Assembly: GCA_002633005.1 (NCBI GenBank) | Contig: NMRA01000021.1 | Location: forward strand, 1,690,669 to 1,748,376 | DNA from: Phoronis australis | Taxonomy: Eukaryota > Phoronida > Phoronidae | Direction of reading: 5' to 3' | Length of the DNA: 57,708 bases | Shown here: positions 30,401 to 57,708 of the stretch, one piece after another | How positions within the stretch are numbered: the first letter of the stretch is position 1 | Layout: every line of letters begins with the position of its first letter | The notes under the pieces: model-generated | The model's database searches: none | What the model was told of the DNA's origin: nothing | What the model saw: only the letters and a program-made list of their open reading frames with translations | Program-made: the position numbers and the translations under genes

Positions 30401-31636
30401 CAACCTTCGAATTGCCGTAGTCAACTTCCTGAAGATAAAACGGCTATAAACCCGCATTGTTTTCCGCGTATTACTGTACCTGATGATGATATTTGATTAA
30501 CATGTAAACGTCGTTTTCATTCTGCACTCTAGCGTCTTTCCACTTCTTACTGGCTATAAACCCGTATTTCGTTCAAGAAACAAATTTTTGTTTTACATCA
30601 CTTACCGCTTTAAATTAATCTCAACTTGTTCTGATCTCCAAATGTTATTAGTAATTTTTTGGTACGAGAGACTATTAAAAATGGAGACTTTGGGAATTTA
30701 TGGAAAATCCTCCAAGTTGTGTAAAACCAAAATAAAAGGATTATCCACAAAACAGTGTTTTTGAGAGAGTTCGTCTTCACAGTGTTTTTGAGAGAGTTCA
30801 TCTTAGCCGTTTATATGAAGTGAATTTTGATCATAATTGATGCCTTGTTTTGCTATTAATTCACCTTACTTTTTTGCAAAAAATACTAAGAAGACATGGT
30901 CACGTGATACAATTAAAAACAAGTCAAAGTAAAAAAAAATAAATTCTACAAGATTTCTACTTTCAGAAATAAACACTTTTACAGAGTTTGAACTCAGTAA
31001 AATTATAAATTTTCTGATAGTTAAGATCTATAGCATTGTAGGTGTTTGACTAAATACACGGACTTGTCAATAAGGTACCACATTTCAAACGCAAGTAAAG
31101 GCGCCTGATATTCTACGTCATTTTGAAACCTGAAAATGTGTTAGACGTTAGAGAGCAATTTACTGCGATGTTTGAGTGGTGAGGATGAAGATTTTTGTTA
31201 ACTTGTTGGTAAAAACCTGCCACGATGAATTGACAAAATTTTTTACCGTTCGACAGGTACCACTGCGGTGGTAAAAGATGCTAATAACTGAGTAAAATTG
31301 ACTCAAACCTGTCGCTGAGTTGCACTTTTTGTCGAAATTGTGCGTTTAGTGCACGCTTGCATACAACATATAGTTCAGTTTTATTTTATGCGATATTGCA
31401 CACTCTTCTGATGATATCCATTCACCAAAAACACACACCTAAACTTAACACTTACAGAGCCGAAATTAAAGAGATTCTAGATAACATATGAATACAAAAG
31501 TATGCAATATAACTGAGGAAGAAATAGGACTGCATAACGGTGTCGTTTACATGGACGTTTGGATCCCTATTTTGATCGTTATTTTAATCGGCTACACACC
31601 CGTTAAATACGTTACTCTGCCACTTATCGAGTGAAG
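30401..31636. other. No gene recognised
   Basis: AT-rich. It contains one small tandem repeat, two copies of a 27-base unit with acagtgtttttgagagagtt at about 30752-30806. Nothing else is supported. Confidence 0.4.
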
Positions 31637-31696
31637 TTCAGCTCCGCCAGGAGAGCGTTAGACAGTGACCGCGGGGATTCCAGTTTCGAATCCGCG
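31637..31696 (+). repeat. tRNA-like SINE fragment
   Basis: AGCTCCGCCAGGAGAGCGTT resembles a tRNA D-arm (GCTC/GAGC stem around a GG loop). GTTTCGAATCC (31683-31693) is one base off a B box. The T-stem and anticodon stem do not pair properly, so it is a SINE head or tRNA pseudogene. Confidence 0.45.
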
Positions 31697-31699
31697 CTG

Positions 31700-34600
31700 A
31701 GGCTGATACTGCTAACTCCTTTTTGTAGTTTTTTCAAAGAAGTGGCGCGTAATCTGAACTACGGAGAATAGCCACTGCTTCGTTTCAGTGAAACAGATTT
31801 GGAAAATGCCCAACAGCCCACAAAAGAACTGCGCGAAATCAATATTTAATTTAGGTAAGTACTCTATAGCTTTCAAAAGGACTGTATTTACCTGTTGTGC
31901 GGCATCCTGAAACTGTATGTCTTGGCAAAGACCACTATTCGTCTCTAATTATACTACGTGGAAACAATAACGTTTGTCTGGAGGAGTTCCTCACTTAATG
32001 AAAGGCCTCGGTGAAGAGATTATTACAAGAACGTTGCTGTCACATAACATCGATGACTGCTTCAAGCTGTATGATATCCGACGGGACAAAATTTTGTTTT
32101 GTTTTCATTAGAGAGCTCATCTCATTTTATAAAGCTATTCAGCTTAAAATTTCTGAACATTGGAATCTTTTATTGTCGGCGTTTGCTCTGCGCTTTACGG
32201 CAATAAACCCGCCTTTGGCCGTCAATAATCTAAAAACTTTTGATTTCGACCATTATAAAATTAGTATCGAAATTTTCCTTACAAAGATGAGAAAATATTT
32301 CAGGGCTTTAGAAAAACTGGTAGTTAGGTAATGTTCCAGACCATGCACGTCACATAAATTGACACGCCGTGACTAGCTAACTTATCGAGTCTCGCTGGCC
32401 TCAAGCAATAACGAACTGTGCAACTCTAAGCCCATGAATGATCTATTATCCGAGAAAGGGACAGTTAGTTCGTACCAGGTTTATAGCGGTTTATATCTGT
32501 GCTGGTCTCGAGCATGGGGATACTCGACAAGACTTCTTGAACCATTTTCCGATATGACAACGAGATGGCTTTAGAGAAATTGATGAACCGCGTTCTGTCA
32601 TGCATTCTTGATCATCCAGCTTTTATTACCATTATTACCGTGGTCTAGTGAACAATTTGAAAACGAGGCCTATAAGTTTGAGCGTGAACAGCCTCCAATC
32701 CAGTGATCAGGCATGGTCTCATTTTGATAATCGTTATTAGGAGTATGACAAAACTCATTTTTATTGTATGGTTGCAACAATTTAGATTATAGCTGCAGTG
32801 CTTTATTACTCCAAAACTCGAGTGGTTTCATTTTAAACGTCATGGCAAACAATTTCTACTGGTATACTGAGGTTTTTGTTTGCTTTTGTTAATGTGTTAG
32901 TCCTTTAAGTGCGTATGATTCCATTATGTTTTTGTTATTTTCTTTGTGTTATTGCTCATTATTTCATTTTACTAAGTAATTTACGGCTATGTAACTATAT
33001 ATAATATCTGGGCTAATTCTCGGTACCATTATTGCATTGTTTTATACTTGTGCTGCAATAAAAAACGTGGCAATTTGGTCAGACTTTTACCATACTACGT
33101 TATGATTTGATTTGTATGGGTATTTCAAGAAATGGTTTTAGTTTTCGAGATGCTCACCGGACTCTAATGCTAACTGCTAGTCTAAAGGCTGGACAACATG
33201 CATTCTCGTATGGATTTAATGCTGTGAGATATTGTCCACTGTTTTGAAAATTACCACTCTTGTGAGGTGGGATATTCTGACGATTTCCACAAAATTAGCA
33301 AACGTCTCAAAATGTTCGTGAATTAACTTAGCAGTTGCGTTTCGTCCCTGCCAACTCGGCTTGTTTTGCACACAAGGATTAGAAAATAAGTCAAGCGAAA
33401 GTTTTTGTGCTGTCACGGCGCTATAGAATTGTATATAGAATGGGTCTTATTGTTATAACTTTTGAAAGACTCTTTCATTCCCAAAAGTACCCGCCGGAGG
33501 TCTCTGGGCTGTTTTCCATTTGAAGGCGCGAAATTTCAAAAAATACACTGGGCTCTATTTTTAACCCTAAGATTGTTACCTCCACAGGAGAAGACCTGCT
33601 GTTGAATTTGTACTAAAATAGCGGTTTTGAAAAATAAACTTTTTGTAGAAGAAAAGTCAATAGCACACTTCTAGTCAAGACACAACACCGTGCAGGCCGA
33701 GTCATGCCAGGCACCACTCAGGTGTTCTGTCAAAAACTTCTTACATACGTTCACATTCGACTCAAAAGCAATAAGTTAATGGATTTTTCAGCTGTCGTCA
33801 AAATACCCTTTAGTATGTGACTTAGTCTGTCAAATGGCATGACATAGTCATTCAATCGTTTCAGCAGTACTTTCGATGCCGTGGTTGCACATTATTGAGA
33901 TAATTAATATAATGATCAGAGGAGATGCAAGTTACCTGGCAATATCACCGACCCACATCACGTTACAAGTGTTGAAAAATGCTTTTGCCATAAGCAAAAA
34001 AATCGGAAATATGCAGTTTGAAGCATTATGTGTCTAACCTTAGCACCACAGGAAGACTTCACGTGTTTGTATGTGGGTGTCACTGTTGAGTCGCAGCTGT
34101 ATGAGAAGGAAACCCAGTTGTCAACCGTTATAAACCGAGTTTTGGTGTTAAAAACATCTAACTTTCATCAAAGGCCCATCTGACATTGCATCGCGTTTCC
34201 TTTGTTTGAATTTCAATTCCTTTCATCAAAGTATCTGAAATTCCCCTAACGGCCAAACTGCCTTAGTTCCTGAAAATCCGTCATAACAAGCAACTTTTGA
34301 GATGGGCCTGCCCTGGTCCAAAGTAATAACGACCTGATGGTTACATTTCAGCTTATATGAATCCTTTCTAGACTAGGTTAGGAGAAAGAGGATATCTATT
34401 TTATAACAGTTAGTGGTCTACATATAACGTCAAGGTTTTTTTCAGAAGGAGCAGGTTTATCTCCCCTTTTATTGCACATGTATAGAACAAAGTATGCCAT
34501 CACTGACAGCAGAGTCCGGCATGCAATGATGTTTTTGAATTTGAGGCAGATCATAGGAACACGGAAGTTTGTAAATTTATAAATAAAATAATTTCAAACA

Positions 34601-37560
34601 CACAATTATTTATCAATTACTAAGCCTTCAAGAGTACCAGAAAATTTACGCGACAGAGGCCTGGTTGCATGAAAAAGTCCTAAGAATAGGGCTAATACTA
34701 ACTTCCCTAAATCTTTCGTGCATCTGTGTCTTTGTTTACTCACAAGTGTAATTTTTTTACTATTTTTTATCTTTATTATGAACTCCTCTGATGACGTGTT
34801 AAATAATATATTTGAAAATTGAGTCCTTATTTCAATGACAAATAAGTAAATGTCTATTTATTTTCATTAGTATTGGAAATGTTTCGTTGAGTTTATTCTC
34901 GGTGTTTATGAAAGCTAAAATTCGACCTAGGTAGTAACGAAGATAAAAATTTGTATTAGAAGAAATCAGCGTTTACGCGAATGCGGTGAAAATTAAGGAA
35001 CATAGTTTCTAGGCAATCGGCTACAGATGCCTCAAGATCCGTTAGGTTCAGCAAATTTGACATTTTTTAGTTTTCTTCAGTATATGTGGTTTCATTAAAA
35101 AGGTGATTGAACAGTAAATTTGTGTTATTTTCATGAAGTGTTATTTTAAGAGTTTTCCCGAGGCATTTTGTATTTTCTTTGTTACCCGTTTACAGTAATC
35201 CATGAAGCGTGATGATTGATAGGTAAACGTCGTATCCCAAGTCACGCTAATCCTTTGAGATAATAAGGAAATTACGAAACTGCTTCACTACCTCGTTGCT
35301 GTGTCTTCGTCAGTTTAAGACGCATGCAGACTCTTCGATTGAAACTTTTTACAATTCACAGAAAAATAAAGTTAAAAAACTGCGATTATCAAAAATTCAA
35401 ATTCTTTGCGTGCGTCCGTCACACAGGTTCAAAGACAATCTCCCCAGTAAGGCCAATAGATAAGTCGAAAGTTTATACATGCATTGAAAGATACCAATGA
35501 GAAATAACAATTTAAGTAATTATTATTTCCCGAGGATACATTTTTGTCACGATTGATCAAAATGTTCTCTGATTGCACGTCCGTCACAAATGAAATTGTT
35601 AGTTAGTCTTTTGATAATGATATCGTGTGGATAACCCGTGTGTATGTTGAATGAGAGCTACAGGTGTCATCGTCTAGATTGTGTGTTTAGGAAAATTGTG
35701 TTCTAGAATAGAAAGCATGACATTGTTTTACAAAATGTGCCAGAAATTTCATGGTTCTTGTTGTTTCGAGAATTGTGGCCATCTGTAAAAACTCCCAAAA
35801 GACCATTGCATTTTCCCGGCAATAGATGAATTTTGATAATTTCATCGTTGACTTTCATTATGAGCATGCTTGCCTCAGTGGTTCCGGCTCCATGTGGGAA
35901 TTAAAAAAAAAAGAAAAAAACAACAGTTTCGTTTTACTGGTGCTTAGTGGTAACACATGCATTTACAAACAATATCTGTCGGATTTCCGCAATTTGATTC
36001 AATCGGAAATGACTAAGTGGAATTTTCAAAGACGACTTAGCCAGTGCCGCAGGGTTAAGTCAGAACTCGGTAGGCTCCCGTGGGATTAAGATACACTTAT
36101 CGATGACTTGCAAAACAGTCCTCACGAGAAAGAATTGCCTTTTTTCACAATCAAGCCTTGTTCATTGTTTTTGACTTCCACTACCATGACTACAGTGGTA
36201 ACTAAGGTTTCATTCTAAATTCATCTCCTGTATACTCTGAACAAAACATCTGGCGAATTCTAGCCTCCTCAGGGTTCCGTTACTTAAAGCTACGGTTTCC
36301 TTTACTTCAACCTATATAGAACACAGAATGGGTTACGTCAATCGAAAGATATCACTAAAATGGCACTTTTCGTAAAATACAGCCATTTATGTACTCGCGC
36401 TTTTTACTATTATTATTTTTTTTAATTTCTGAAAAGTGGGTGGACCTTCTGCGGAATCTCATTATTTATGCGAATGTTCAAGTATTTGCAAATCAGAGTC
36501 CTTGGTTCTTACTCGTAAACAACTTGATTCATTTACTCTGAATCTCAATTTCTGTCAAAATGACACACGCTCTCAGTGAACGCAATGCAACAGTCGCCCT
36601 CATTGCAAAAACGAAGGGAACACATCATACATTAGCACACAATTTATATTTATTCTTGGATCATCGATCGGACCACTCGGCCATGTCAGAAGTGCGAAAT
36701 CTTCGCTACTGGCGGCGAAAACGAAAAGGTGCGAAAACTACATACACATAGAGACCCCTTTCGGATACAACTGAGTACAGGCACAAGAGACCGTGGCCAC
36801 AATGATGGTGCATTGTGTGCCAGTATCATTTGCGCTTGGCAATGTCGTTCTGATTCCGAACTTATGAGAGGACTACAAATTAAGGAGGGTAGAATGGCAG
36901 AAACCGTGTTTTGTTCAACACCACTTGCATTAACGAAAATTTTGCTGTCAACATACACAAATCTCAGTTGTCCCATAACAGCAGCCGGTTTTCTCGACGG
37001 ATACATTTGGTTTCAGTACAGAGTATTTAGCAGTTCTACTGAATTTAAGGGATTTTTGGCTCACCAAGTGTTTCGTCAGTATGGTGTAGGATTCTTCAGG
37101 GAACACATACAGATACATGTATATGGAGAATCCGATTCCGGCTCCTAGCTGTCATAGGCTCGCTGAACACTTTTGTTCCCTCTCCTAGTGTGGAAATGCT
37201 ACCAGTTGAAAACATGGACACTGACAAAAAATATTTTCTATGCTTGCATAACATAAGTTACACTCAACGAAAGTTCAGTTCATGGAAAATTACAATAATA
37301 AACCGACCTTAGTTTAGCCGAGAGTAGTGCATCAAGATCGGATGGCAACCCGTGCAACAATACTCCCAAAAATGCCTTTGTAGGTCGTCAAACCGATAAC
37401 GTCCCTTAAACAGTTTGCCCTTAAAATAGCTTTTAAATAAAGTAGACAGACTTCAGCAGAACTTTGACACACTTGGGCGATCTTCTTTCTGGAAAGTTAT
37501 TTGGCTATTTAGTCTACCCTTCTTCGTCTTATAACAACTAATAGCATTTTGTAGAACTTT
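31700..37560. other. Long stretch without recognised genes
   Basis: About 5.9 kb with only short unsupported frames. The longest, a plus frame of 139 codons at 36729-37148, overlaps a minus frame of 106 codons at 36686-37006. Neither shows a domain. A possible exon of an unrecognised gene cannot be excluded, especially around 36560-37150, which is less AT-rich. Confidence 0.4.
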
Positions 37561-37584
37561 GGACAGAGTTAAATATCATTGGCG

Positions 37585-37735
37585 TTATTGCGCCTGTGGC
37601 GGATCAAGGATATCATAACGGGGGGGCAACTGATGTTGCCTCTGGGAATTGGGCACAGCGCGACTGTATGTGGACTGGGGACCGACAGTGACAAGCAGTA
37701 TATCATCAGGTCGCCACCTGTATGGAAAATACTAG
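37585..37735 (+). repeat. Repeat fragment with TGGCGGATC end and inverted match at 41557
   Basis: GTGGCGGATCAAGGATATC resembles the termini at 1984-2848 and 14245. The last 45 bases (gtgacaagcagtatatcatc, aggtcgccacctgtatgg, aaaatacta) match the reverse complement of 41557-41604 with few differences. Confidence 0.5.
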
Positions 37736-38125
37736 ATGCTCTTTCTGTGGTGAACACAGTGAAACTTTCCTCCATCTGTTTTGGGAATGTCGTCTTGTCT
37801 CCGGTTTCTGGCTCCTTTTTACTGATTGGTTAAAACAAACATATCATGTAAACTTTCATGTAGACAAGATAGCAGTGTTTTTTGGTTTTTTGGGAAACAT
37901 TCAGTCGGAAAATTGTAATATTAATTTGTTGATCATGCTAGCAAAAAATTACATATTTAGTTAAAAGTTTGTTAAAAAAATCTTAATATCGAACTGTTCA
38001 TTAACTTTATTAAATTACATCCTGAAGGAAATACGGTACTTGTTGAGTAATTATTTAATGTTATTTAAACGATGTATAGTATATTGTTTTATATGACTTG
38101 TAATTATCATGCTAGAGAAAAAAAA
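37718..38125 (+). mobile_element. Tx1/L1-like LINE, 3' fragment
   Basis: The plus frame from 37722 reads CSFCGEHSETFLHLFWECRL (about 37737-37796), the same zinc knuckle as in the LINE at 3840-4895. SGFWLLFTDWLKQT and LAKNYIF follow, then a stop. The reading sense fades in a 3' tail ending in an A-run (gagaaaaaaaaactg, 38115-38128). It is heavily 5' truncated. It ends about 260 bp upstream of the LC3 start codon, so it adjoins the promoter. Confidence 0.7.
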
Positions 38126-38128
38126 ACT

Positions 38129-38387
38129 GAACAAGACTCGGTTCTTGACCGTTATGTGAGGCTACGTTGGACAACGATAGATGCCGCTTTGTGACTGCGG
38201 AAATGACGTAGTTATTCAACAAGTGCTCGGCCGATATACCTAAATGCGGGAAAGTGCACTGTACCCGAGCGCAGATTTGAGATAAAAGGTCTAAGCTGCT
38301 TATTTTCTGCTTGTCTCGTACGGTTGGAAACTGCGACATAACGGCTTCATGCCGACAGTTTCATCGATGCCGGATAGAAGAGAAAGC
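38129..38387 (+). promoter_or_regulatory. Presumed LC3 promoter and 5' UTR
   Basis: Squeezed between the LINE tail and the first coding exon. It contains TGACGTAG (about 38204), a half-type ATF/CREB site. No TATA box was seen. Two further in-frame ATGs (38349 and 38367) precede the chosen start, in weak context. An in-frame stop at 38292-38294 closes the frame upstream. Confidence 0.4.
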
Positions 38388-53508
<15,121 letters not shown>

Positions 53509-54395
53509 AGCAGTCTGTTTAAAGGATGGATTTGATATTTAAATCAACCAGGCAACTGTTTGCAATACACACTATTCACGAAGTTGCCATTTTGAAAGTG
53601 ATCCTTTTTTAGGTTTTGAAAACCATGCATTCTGCACTTAATCACAGCGCAAAACAAAGCGCGACTCGTCATATTTGTCTCAAATGCATTGTTTTTTAAA
53701 CCTACTGAGAGGCTCACTACTAAAATGACTGCGTGAATAAGGTCTATTATGTACTTTCAACACTTGCGAGACTGGGATACAGATTATCGATGACTGTGAT
53801 AGGTCACGTGTTGCTGCGCAAGAACAGTTTATTTGTGCAAGCTGCATAAATTTATATTCAAGTTTACATTTGCAGCTATTATACCCCTGGCAGGAATTCA
53901 AGAGTATGAAAAAGGTGCAGAATTGTATTTCTTCATGTGTTCTGTCGGTCTGAAGTAAGATAAGTGATGTCCAAGAACCTGCATTGTTATATTATTTCAT
54001 AAGAAAAAAGACTTATCTATTTATTAACTGGAAACTGACTGTACCTAATGAATAATGTATTGGTCCCTCTTGTTTACTGATCAACCACACATGAATCAGC
54101 ACTATTTGCAATTATTGGCTTAGTGAGAGAGAATTAGTTAGACAATGGGTTTGAAACTCTGTTTATTCTAACACTTGTTGATATTGTCCAAATATCTCAA
54201 AGGTATATGATGCACCACTGCGAATTTTTTGTTATTTGTATGTGTCCTGTATAATATATAAGTACGGTGGTTGGTCTTGATTAGTTGACTGTTGCTATAT
54301 TTCGCGTTGTCACTGAAGTTAAATGTTTTGTAAATGTTTTCGTATTGACGTATCAATGTAACTTTAATTTGTGCAAATTTTGTTAAAACAATAAA
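53509..54395 (+). other. Presumed LC3 3' UTR
   Basis: Follows the stop codon without another exon. The first convincing AATAAA is at 54390-54395, giving a 3' UTR near 0.9 kb. Transcript evidence would be needed to fix the end. Confidence 0.45.
54390..54395 (+). terminator. Candidate polyadenylation signal of LC3
   Basis: AATAAA within aaaacaataaaatttatttt. It is about 880 bases after the stop codon. Confidence 0.4.
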
Positions 54396-57300
54396 ATTTA
54401 TTTTAAAACAATTTTGGCAAACCATCATCCCTTGTGACATGATGTAGATGGTCACCATTGGTAAAAGAAAAAACATGTTGTTTAATAGCAGGTATACATT
54501 TTTAATGATAGTAATTCCTTATTTTTCTCAATTTTTAAATATAGGGTACATATGATCTGCTGTGTTATTTCTATAGCCTTCTTTTGTGTACTTTCCTGAC
54601 CAAACCAGAACAGCATCTCTGGATGTTACAGAGCAAGTGGTCAAACACATGCCTAACACCTAAAGGCATTGCTATTATTCCTCACAACCAAGGTAAAAAT
54701 TCTTCAGTTAGGCACACAATACAGCAGATAGGTGAAATTTCACTTTGTAACATTTCTCAACAAAGTAACTATTCAGGAAAATTTACTTTGCTTATCAAAT
54801 AACACTTGGTTACACTTTGAGAATTTGTAACTGTATGGCAAGTCTCTGAAAATAGAAATATAGCAATTTTAGCAAATATGTTTGTCCCAAATTGAACAAT
54901 TTTTAACGTTAGCTCAACTTCGAGGGAAATACACCTGTTATATGAACCAACAATCATGAGTACACATCTGGGCATTCGACTAAAGGACGCTTAGTCTGCA
55001 GCAGGGGTGTTCACTACACAATTCATGGCTCCTTGGACACTCTCAAACCTTCAACAGGGGCCTCCTCAAGAAAGTCACCTCATGTACCAACTTGGCGCAT
55101 AGTGTCCCTTGCACAGTAGTAACGGCGCTTGGCTACACATGTCGACCAATGCATTCACTGGCGATTTCCTTTATCACATCCATGCTTGTTAGCCATTCAT
55201 CACCTGTAACGTTGAAGTTTTTGTGAATCAAGAAGTTGGCACAGAGACAATACTGAGTCTTGTATGTACTTTTCGAGGCCACAAAAATCTGCAACTACAA
55301 GCAGAAAAAAATACAGTCTGTGAGCGCCATACCCAAACCAGTACAATCTAGGGAAACTGGACAACTCCCCTTCACGGTTAGAATTTTTTGTTCTTGCAAG
55401 TCAAAATTCGACCAGACTCGCCATCGAATTAAAAACATTCTTAAGTCAGCACTAGCTGTGAGTAGCACACAAAACCTCACAATAATAGTCGGATTTAGAT
55501 ACCGGTATTCTGCTGACGGGGAAAATAACTAGAACTCGTTTTAACTAAACAAATGAAGTAACTTCAAGACATCTGCAGAAATGCAACAACATTTGACAGA
55601 AACCATACAGTAGAACATGCCCACACAAACTTAGAAAGTGGTCCGAAATCGAAAGTGGTCCGAAATAACTCTCAGAGCCAACAGTGCGACTCTAGTTTTA
55701 TCTAAATGTTTCTCAATATGTTTTTCAGATTACACATTTATGCGTTCAAATTTTATTCAAGTTTTCTGATGAGCTATTTCAATTTTACACGCTTTAACTT
55801 ATCAGCAAAGGTGGAACTTTTTGCAAATCAAGAAATGAGCACATCTCCACATGAAAGCATCATATTCCATTGCCCGCGAACAAAGCGCAAGTTCACCTTT
55901 ATCAATAGCAAGAGGATAATTGACGTTATGATGAGCTCGTAACACAGTAACAACCAGCCATTGGCTTGCTCAACCAATCCTCAGCCTGACTCATGTCATC
56001 TGAAAGATGAACAGAAAACTAAGCCCCTGAAATAGGGATAGATAACAAATAACGCAAAATGTATTAAAAAATGTAACAGTAGGTTTCATCAGTAGTTATC
56101 CAAGCCTCTTTTTATCAGATGGAAAAACACACAGTAAGTGTTGTGCCTAAAAAGCAGTAATTTTGTGGAAATACGATTTTGCACAATGAAATTCCAGAAA
56201 TTGAGGTTTTCTGTGTGATTCGTTGTAGTACTTGCATATTTTTGCTGTCCTTTCCAGTTTCATGTTGCTGCTAACTAAATACATGGGTGTGTTACTGTAT
56301 CCTTTTATAACCTCTAACGGTTAACATTTTGTGTAAAATAAGCATAAACTAATTAAGTTAGATGATGATGGCCTAGGAATCGAACAATATCCTATTAAAA
56401 AAGACCTCTTTAGCAAGGTGATTAAATGCAGCACAATCGTGACACCCATTCATCCATATTTTAGGCTTTAGCTGGCACATACCTCTACTATTAAAGTGCT
56501 CTTCGTCATGTGAATACAGTTAAATTTACGTTGAATGCAATGTTTTGTTCTAGTCAAAAAAAACATAGCATCACATTTAAAATCACACCAAGCGTAGTCT
56601 TCGACAAAATGACCCCACGAGAACACCTTGCCACGCTTGAAACGTGAAGACACGCTTACAGCAAACTAACCACGATTTTTGTAACAGAACGAAATGCTTA
56701 TGTACAAACATAAATAATTTGCCAGTCGATAAGGCGCAAGTCGATCGGTATATGTTAAAAGAACCGTAATGAATTTCAGGGTGGAGAAACAATCTGGTGG
56801 TCAATAACATATCCTCAAGCCTAAGCTGCAAGTCACAAGGAGCCTTAGGGTTCCCTCAACATTACCAGGCTAAGGCTAATGTTTTTCTGGTACAATCAAA
56901 TAATTTTATATCCAGGTGTAAATTTAACCAAAATTGGCCTTTTTACTTAATAAAGAACTGACCACAGAGTTGATTCAGCACCACATACAGGCCACATCAA
57001 TAGATTTTATAAGATTTACCCAATTCAGAACGAAGCAAGCCATGTAAAATACTAATTATAGTCACAAATGCAGTTGGACTGCAACAAGGTGTCCAAAATC
57101 CTTCTCAAGCATTGAAGTCCCCAAAATGATTCCTAAGTCGGTGCGCATGTCCTTATGCCCTGGAGATTTCCAGTTCTTGTGATAAAACCAACTCAATACA
57201 GAGATGTGACCATAAATTTAAGACAAGCTAACCCATGTGATCTAATCCCCATTTGGTCGGTGAAGAGCACTGAAAAGTGCAATACTGAAAATCGCATTGT

Positions 57301-57708
57301 ACAGGTTAGAAGAATCAAATCAGTCAAGAGGTCACCAGTGTTATTCAAGAATAGGGTTGTGTACTAATATTTGCCACTTAGATATCCATACTGTTTTGAT
57401 ACAGACGAGCAAGCAAGATATATTCGTTTTTTCACCCTGCCGGAACTTGACTATAAATTTTATGGGGTGTATCGCTGGGAAATTCGGATGCCCGCCTTTC
57501 AGAGTCGGCAAGAGATTTCTGGTTGATTACTGAACTTCTTTTGACTTCACTCTGGGTTTATTCCACGTCATAGTGGAGTGAATTGGAAAACAGGGCGTAG
57601 TTATAAAATTTGGCACTGAGTACTAATTTCGACACTATTGCCGATTTTTTTGTTTCAGTATTCGGTACCGAAAACTGGTGACCAACCCTATTCAAGAAGC
57701 AAAATGAT
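54396..57708. other. No gene recognised; possible coding relic at 54995-55212
   Basis: The minus strand of 54995-55212 reads VTGDEWLTSMDVIKEIASEC, IGRHV, a stop, then VTTVQGTLCAKLVHEVTFL. It has a coding-like composition but no family I can name. The plus strand is also partly open. The remaining sequence to the right edge has only short unsupported frames on both strands. Confidence 0.3.

Noticed and set aside
36686-37148. Opposed frames of 106 and 139 codons upstream of LC3
   Set aside because: No domain, signal peptide or splice logic. Kept only as a remark in the gene-poor stretch.
38349-38387. Upstream ATGs 38349 and 38367 as the LC3 start
   Set aside because: They are in frame and possible, but have T at position -3, while 38388 has A at -3 and G at +4 and gives the typical MxxxFKxR start. 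Left as an alternative.

Overview
The window looks like nuclear DNA of an AT-rich marine invertebrate animal. I favour a cnidarian (anthozoan-like) or an invertebrate deuterostome, but the sequence alone does not decide. The grounds are a split LC3-type autophagy gene with animal exon boundaries, intronless class A GPCR genes, and an animal mix of mobile elements: HARBI1-like, hAT/DUF4371, THAP, Tx1/L1-like LINEs, Ty3/Gypsy of the Mag kind, tRNA-derived SINEs and MITEs. No organellar, bacterial or rRNA sequence was seen.

Left part (1 to about 30.4 kb): a tandem, transposon-riddled amplification of one GPCR locus. Three copies can be recognised. Copy A has an intact receptor at 5380-6387 and unit sequence to about 14.2 kb. 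Copy B has a receptor pseudogene at 15744-17168 and unit sequence to about 28.1 kb. Copy C has an intact receptor at 28830-29819 and flank to about 30.4 kb. Their non-coding flanks align in the same order. Private insertions account for the length differences. A carries a tandem dimer of an 800-bp SINE/hairpin unit and a foldback with hammerhead-ribozyme-like cores. B carries a THAP-bearing insertion, a complete but dead 4.4-kb Ty3/Gypsy element with 120-bp LTRs and a 5-bp target duplication, a SINE and a LINE remnant. Receptor copy B is further split by a single N, with 480 bp present on both sides of it.

Middle (about 30.4 to 37.6 kb): no gene recognised, only a tRNA-like SINE fragment and small repeats.

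Right part (about 37.6 to 54.4 kb): one convincing host gene on the plus strand, an Atg8-family LC3 gene closest to LC3C. It has four exons (38388-38421, 46159-46214, 50753-50859, 53349-53508) and encodes 118 aa. The protein ends at the lipid-accepting glycine, with no C-terminal propeptide. Its introns hold a pre-miRNA-sized hairpin, a small MITE family, a minisatellite and a roughly 620-bp tandem repeat. A truncated LINE ends about 260 bp upstream of its start codon. The last 3.3 kb holds no gene I can name.

The receptors and LC3 are not obviously functionally linked. The main stories are receptor-array birth and death, a hammerhead-like foldback, and an LC3 that appears pre-primed for lipidation. 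All identifications come from reading motifs; no search was run.
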